From Lachnospiraceae bacterium (GTDB lineage: Bacteria; Bacillota; Clostridia; Lachnospirales; Lachnospiraceae), in assembly GCA_900769175.1 (NCBI GenBank), contig CAAGFP010000241.1, positions 1 through 8,515 of the forward strand: a stretch of 8,515 bases of DNA, read 5' to 3'. The notes beneath the pieces were generated by a model. It had not been told where the DNA came from. It made no database searches and saw only the letters and a list, made by a program, of their open reading frames with translations. The first letter of the stretch is position 1; every line of letters starts with the position of its first letter. Shown one piece after another: positions 6,430 to 8,515 of the stretch. The position numbers and the translations under genes are program-made.

Positions 6430-6680
6430 ACAGTGGTTCAAATAACCATTTGCCCGACAATAATGAATCCCTGAGGTTACGCCTACCGGAATACAGTGGT
6501 TACAGTAACCACCTATCCGACAAAAAGTAACCTTATGGATTCTTTTCTTATAAAATACGGGTTACGGTAACCCCCGAAGGGCGAATATATAATCCCTGAG
6601 GTTACACATCGCCAAAAAAAGTGGTTACGATAACCACTGTTCCGGCAATAAATAATCCAATCGTGTAAGCCTGACTGTAT
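6430..6680. repeat. Phased palindrome array built on GGTTAC/GTAACC
   Basis: Four units of 62-63 bp each contain a palindrome: TGGTT/AACCA (centre about 6441), GTGGTTAC-A-GTAACCAC (6496-6512), GGGTTAC-G-GTAACCC (6559-6573) and AGTGGTTA-CGA-TAACCACT (6620-6638). Between them stands a second element, AATCCCTGAGGTTAC. It is forward at 6466-6480 and 6591-6605, inverted at 6527-6541 (13 of 15 bases match), and decayed from 6654. Centres of all elements fall every 30-32 bp. Short CGG or GCC...GGC flanks extend some palindromes. The sequence is visible; role unknown. Candidates are a protein-binding array, a structured RNA or a decayed mobile repeat. Confidence 0.85.
6466..6605. repeat. Nested alternative long hairpins sharing one arm
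   Basis: The inverted element 6527-6541 is complementary to both 6466-6480 and 6591-6605. The left pairing is centred at 6503.5, on the palindrome 6496-6512. The right pairing is centred at 6566, on the palindrome 6559-6573. Either of two hairpins of about 76-79 bases can form, each with a strong palindromic tip, but not both at once because they compete for the middle arm. Confidence 0.65.
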
Positions 6681-6714
6681 ATGTTCATTGGTATTGGAGA
6701 TTCGTTGGATAATT

Positions 6715-6766
6715 AATAATAAAAAAATAACTATGGGCACGAGTTGTGCTGTACCCATAGTTATTT
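6715..6766 (-). terminator. Strong intrinsic terminator (13-bp stem, T7)
   Basis: AAATAACTATGGG (6725-6737) and CCCATAGTTATTT (6754-6766) form a perfect 13-bp stem with a 16-base loop. In the minus direction the stem runs straight into TTTTTTTATTATTAATT, the classic intrinsic terminator form. In the plus direction the stem is followed by CCC and then a looser T-rich stretch, so plus-strand termination would be weaker. It lies about 280 bases beyond the pilZ stop, after another terminator, which implies a separate short transcript between them. Confidence 0.85.
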
Positions 6767-6974
6767 CCCATTTCTTAATTCATTTTTTTTCTAAATAATT
6801 ACTTTTAATTAAGATCAACAGATTTATTCTTCCACTTCTACCCAGTTCGCTTTCAGGATAATAACTCCCTTATATATAAGTAAGTTCGCTTACTTTCTGT
6901 CCGCATTCATAGACGTTTCCTTAAAATGTATTAAAAAAGTGTGTCCATTTACTTGACTATGCTGCATCATTATA
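6767..6974 (-). other. Orphan short transcription unit between two terminators
   Basis: A perfect -10 hexamer, TATAAT (6969-6974), overlaps the tail of the pilZ terminator; the -35 is poor (TTTTCA at 15 bases or nothing better). Downstream, AAGGA precedes a six-codon ORF, MNADRK (6890-6910). Its stop lies inside a 7-bp hairpin, AAGTAAG/CTTACTT (6878-6884 with 6889-6895, minus-strand loop CGAA). An overlapping palindrome, CTTATATATAAG (6869-6880), competes with it. AAGGGAG follows at 6865-6871, but no ATG, GTG or TTG stands at a useful distance. The unit ends at the strong terminator. It could be a small RNA, an attenuator-like leader that lost its gene, or a remnant. Confidence 0.35.
6890..6910 (-). 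CDS. Possible six-codon leader peptide MNADRK
   Basis: The ATG at 6908-6910 follows AAGGA by seven bases and the frame ends with TAA at 6890-6892, inside the hairpin 6878-6895. A ribosome finishing this ORF would cover part of that hairpin, as in leader-peptide attenuation. It is far too short for homology to be judged and may be accidental. Confidence 0.2.
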   Translation of the reverse strand: MNADRK

Positions 6975-6975
6975 T

Positions 6976-7025
6976 AAAGAAATCCCCCTTGAAAAGAGAA
7001 TAAATACTCATCCTTAAGGGGGATT
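6976..7025 (-). terminator. Terminator downstream of pilZ
   Basis: AATCCCCCTT (6981-6990) and AAGGGGGATT (7016-7025) form a perfect 10-bp stem. Inside it, AGGA/TTTT wobble pairs and GAG/CTC (7007-7009 with 6996-6998) can lengthen the helix. In the minus direction the stem ends in ATTTCTTTATAT. It begins 22 bases after the pilZ stop codon and probably ends the queA-pilZ or pilZ transcript. Confidence 0.75.
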
Positions 7026-7047
7026 ATCTCATACTACTCATTATTCA

Positions 7048-7392
7048 TTATTCGTTATTCTCGTTCATATCCTGAATGGTTTCATACACACCAATTCGTT
7101 GCATATCCGCTTCCGGCATACCGATAAATACACCACCATAAGCAAACCTGCCGTCTTTTTTCACAGCACGTACAATTTCAATAAAGCAATGGATTACTTC
7201 TTTCGTCCAAATGGTAAGATAGGCTTCATACATAGAGCCAACATTTAATGTTTCATCACAATAGAATCCGATTCCGGTTTTGGATAAATCAAACGCTTCA
7301 ATCTCTACAGTCTGTCCCTGGTCTCCGTCAAGACGTTTTACAATAATATTGGCCTCCAGTTCCATTCTTTTGTTTCTTCTTCTTTCTTCCAT
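7048..7392 (-). CDS. Single-domain PilZ protein (probable cyclic-di-GMP receptor)
   Basis: A 114-residue protein that is essentially one PilZ domain. The two cyclic-di-GMP-binding signatures are both present: an arginine cluster RRRNKR at 4-9 (RxxxR, R5/R9) and D35-L-S37-K-T-G40 (D/N-x-S-x-x-G) on the following strand. Strands such as EAYLTIWTKEVIHCFIEIVRAV and a GGVFIG turn (86-91) complete the barrel. It has no signal peptide or membrane segment, so it should be cytoplasmic. The frame is open further upstream to an ATG at 7467, but only the ATG at 7390-7392 has a Shine-Dalgarno (GAAGGAG, six bases away), and the PilZ signature starts right there. It follows queA by 109 bases. A TACAAT at 7447-7452 is a possible -10 without a good -35. 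Its partner is unknown; no flagellar or cellulose gene is in the window. Confidence 0.87.
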   Translation of the reverse strand: MEERRRNKRMELEANIIVKRLDGDQGQTVEIEAFDLSKTGIGFYCDETLNVGSMYEAYLTIWTKEVIHCFIEIVRAVKKDGRFAYGGVFIGMPEADMQRIGVYETIQDMNENNE

Positions 7393-7501
7393 AAAATTCT
7401 CCTTCTCATTCAATAATCTGCAGTTTACAAAGTATCTATTCCCATTATTGTAACTTTTTTCGAACATTTTTATGTAACAGGAAGCTCCAGCGGATTTCCT
7501 A

Positions 7502-8515
7502 TTATCTGTTCATTTTTAAATCCCCAATATACATCGCATCTCCGAATGAGAAGAAACGATATCGTTCTTTTATTGCTTCCTGATAAGCATTCAGGGTATG
7601 TTCCCTTCCTGCCAAAGCAGAAACCAACATAATCAGCGTTGATTCCGGTAAATGGAAATTGGTAATCAGCCCGTCTAAAACTTTAAACTGATATCCCGGA
7701 TAAATAAAAATTTCCGTATTTTTACTTTCTGCGCGAACCAGTCCGTCCGCTCCGGCCGCACTTTCTATCGTCCTGCAGCTGGTGGTTCCGACACAGATGA
7801 CCCTTCCGCCGCGCTCCTTACAGGAATTGATTCGATTTGCAGCATCGGTTGTAACTTCATAATACTCCGAATGCATATGATGATTCAATACATTTTCTTC
7901 TTTTACCGGACGAAAAGTTCCAAGACCGACATGAAGACAGACCGTAACCACATCAACCCCCATGTTTTTGATTTCATCCAGTAATTCTTTTGTGAAATGT
8001 AATCCCGCTGTCGGAGCCGCTGCGGAACCGCTGTATTTCGCATAAACGGTCTGGTACCTGTTTTTATCTTCCAACTTGTGCGTAATATAGGGAGGAAGCG
8101 GCATTTCCCCGATGGAATCCAGAATTTCTTCGAAGACTCCATCGAATTCAAAACGAACCAGTCGGTTTCCTTCCTCTAAAATATCGATTACTTCACCTTT
8201 TAACTGACCGTCTCCAAAGACGAATCGACTTCCCGGTTTAGCCTTTTTCCCGGGTTTGGTTAAAACTTCCCAGTCGGTAGTGGAATGCCGTTTTAATAAA
8301 AGAAATTCAACCACCGCTTTGGTTTCTTCTTTTACACCGAATATTCTCGCCGGAATTACTTTCGTATTGTTGACTACCAGGCAGTCTCCCGGTTTTAAGA
8401 AATTCTTAATATCGCAAAAAGTGTGGTGCTCATATTCACCTGTATTTTTATCAAGACATAATAATCTTGAGGAACTTCGATTTACCAAAGGATCCTGTGC
8501 AATCAGTTCCTCCGG
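7502..8515 (-). CDS. queA: S-adenosylmethionine:tRNA ribosyltransferase-isomerase QueA, N-terminus cut by window edge
   Basis: Transfers and isomerises the ribose of S-adenosylmethionine onto the 7-aminomethyl-7-deazaguanine base at tRNA position 34, giving epoxyqueuosine, the penultimate queuosine step. 337 residues are visible, beginning PEELIAQDPLVNRSSSRLL; about ten N-terminal residues lie outside the window. The TTG at 8486-8488 is an internal Leu and not the start. Family motifs seen are PGDCLVVNNTKVIPARIFG, YSGSAAAPTAGLHFT, HVGLGTFRPV, the Cys-rich VGTTSCRTIES, and NFHLPESTLIMLVSALAG. The length agrees with the usual 340-350 residues. The reading frame is intact. The stop lies 109 bases before the pilZ start, and co-transcription is possible. 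Confidence 0.97.
   Translation of the reverse strand, partial: PEELIAQDPLVNRSSSRLLCLDKNTGEYEHHTFCDIKNFLKPGDCLVVNNTKVIPARIFGVKEETKAVVEFLLLKRHSTTDWEVLTKPGKKAKPGSRFVFGDGQLKGEVIDILEEGNRLVRFEFDGVFEEILDSIGEMPLPPYITHKLEDKNRYQTVYAKYSGSAAAPTAGLHFTKELLDEIKNMGVDVVTVCLHVGLGTFRPVKEENVLNHHMHSEYYEVTTDAANRINSCKERGGRVICVGTTSCRTIESAAGADGLVRAESKNTEIFIYPGYQFKVLDGLITNFHLPESTLIMLVSALAGREHTLNAYQEAIKERYRFFSFGDAMYIGDLKMNR

Noticed and set aside
6304..6680. True CRISPR array
   Set aside because: Repeats are imperfect, the intervening segments are shared between units and not unique, palindromic and inverted elements alternate, and no cas gene is visible.
6513..6758. 81-codon minus-strand ORF with a hydrophobic start
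   Set aside because: It begins inside the strong terminator, its Ile/Leu/Phe-rich start comes from the T-run, and the rest reads through the palindrome array. The ribosome binding site is weak.
7393..7467. Longer N-terminus for the PilZ protein
   Set aside because: The upstream ATG has no ribosome binding site, and the added 25 residues precede the PilZ signature, while the inner ATG has GAAGGAG at six bases.

Overview
The window looks like a chromosomal segment of a low-GC Clostridia bacterium, most likely a Lachnospiraceae relative. The evidence is the gene order rimP-nusA-ylxR-ylxQ-infB, the AT-rich intergenic DNA, strong AGGAGG-type ribosome binding sites, and an IF2 with a very long Gly/Asn/Arg-rich linker. 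Every protein gene I can support lies on the minus strand, so the text below reads from high to low coordinates.

8515-7048: the 3' part of queA (queuosine synthesis; its start lies outside the window) is followed by a single-domain PilZ protein, a probable cyclic-di-GMP receptor. A long hairpin with a U-rich tail follows pilZ.

7047-5440: about 1.6 kb with no convincing protein gene, and the most unusual part of the window. It holds several things. (i) Between two minus-strand terminators lies a short orphan unit with a consensus -10, a six-codon ORF with a ribosome binding site, overlapping hairpins, and a very strong terminator (13-bp stem plus T7). (ii) At 6430-6680 there is an array of palindromes built on GGTTAC/GTAACC, with dyad centres every 30-32 bp (about three helical turns). 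One shared arm can pair with either of two partners. (iii) At 6304-6420 two GC-rich copies of a roughly 54-bp repeat stand 63 bp apart, each with a dyad that resembles a type I-E CRISPR repeat. (iv) A very AT-rich stretch follows. (v) A perfect-consensus promoter (TTGACA-N17-TATAAT) faces no gene. Its predicted transcript starts with a hairpin and then folds on paper into a compact three-way junction. (vi) The rimP promoter (TTGACA-N17-TAGAAT) overlaps one arm of a 10-bp inverted repeat.

5439-1: the translation/transcription operon rimP-nusA-ylxR-ylxQ-infB. It encodes 30S maturation, transcription elongation/termination, two small RNA-binding proteins, and initiation factor IF2 (its C-terminal end is cut by the window edge). 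The genes are tightly packed: 22 nt between rimP and nusA, 60 nt between nusA and ylxR, and overlaps at ylxR/ylxQ and ylxQ/infB. The rimP leader has an 11-bp hairpin followed by an interrupted U-tract, as expected for NusA-sensitive attenuation.

Nothing in the window is a recognisable insertion sequence, tRNA, rRNA or cas gene.
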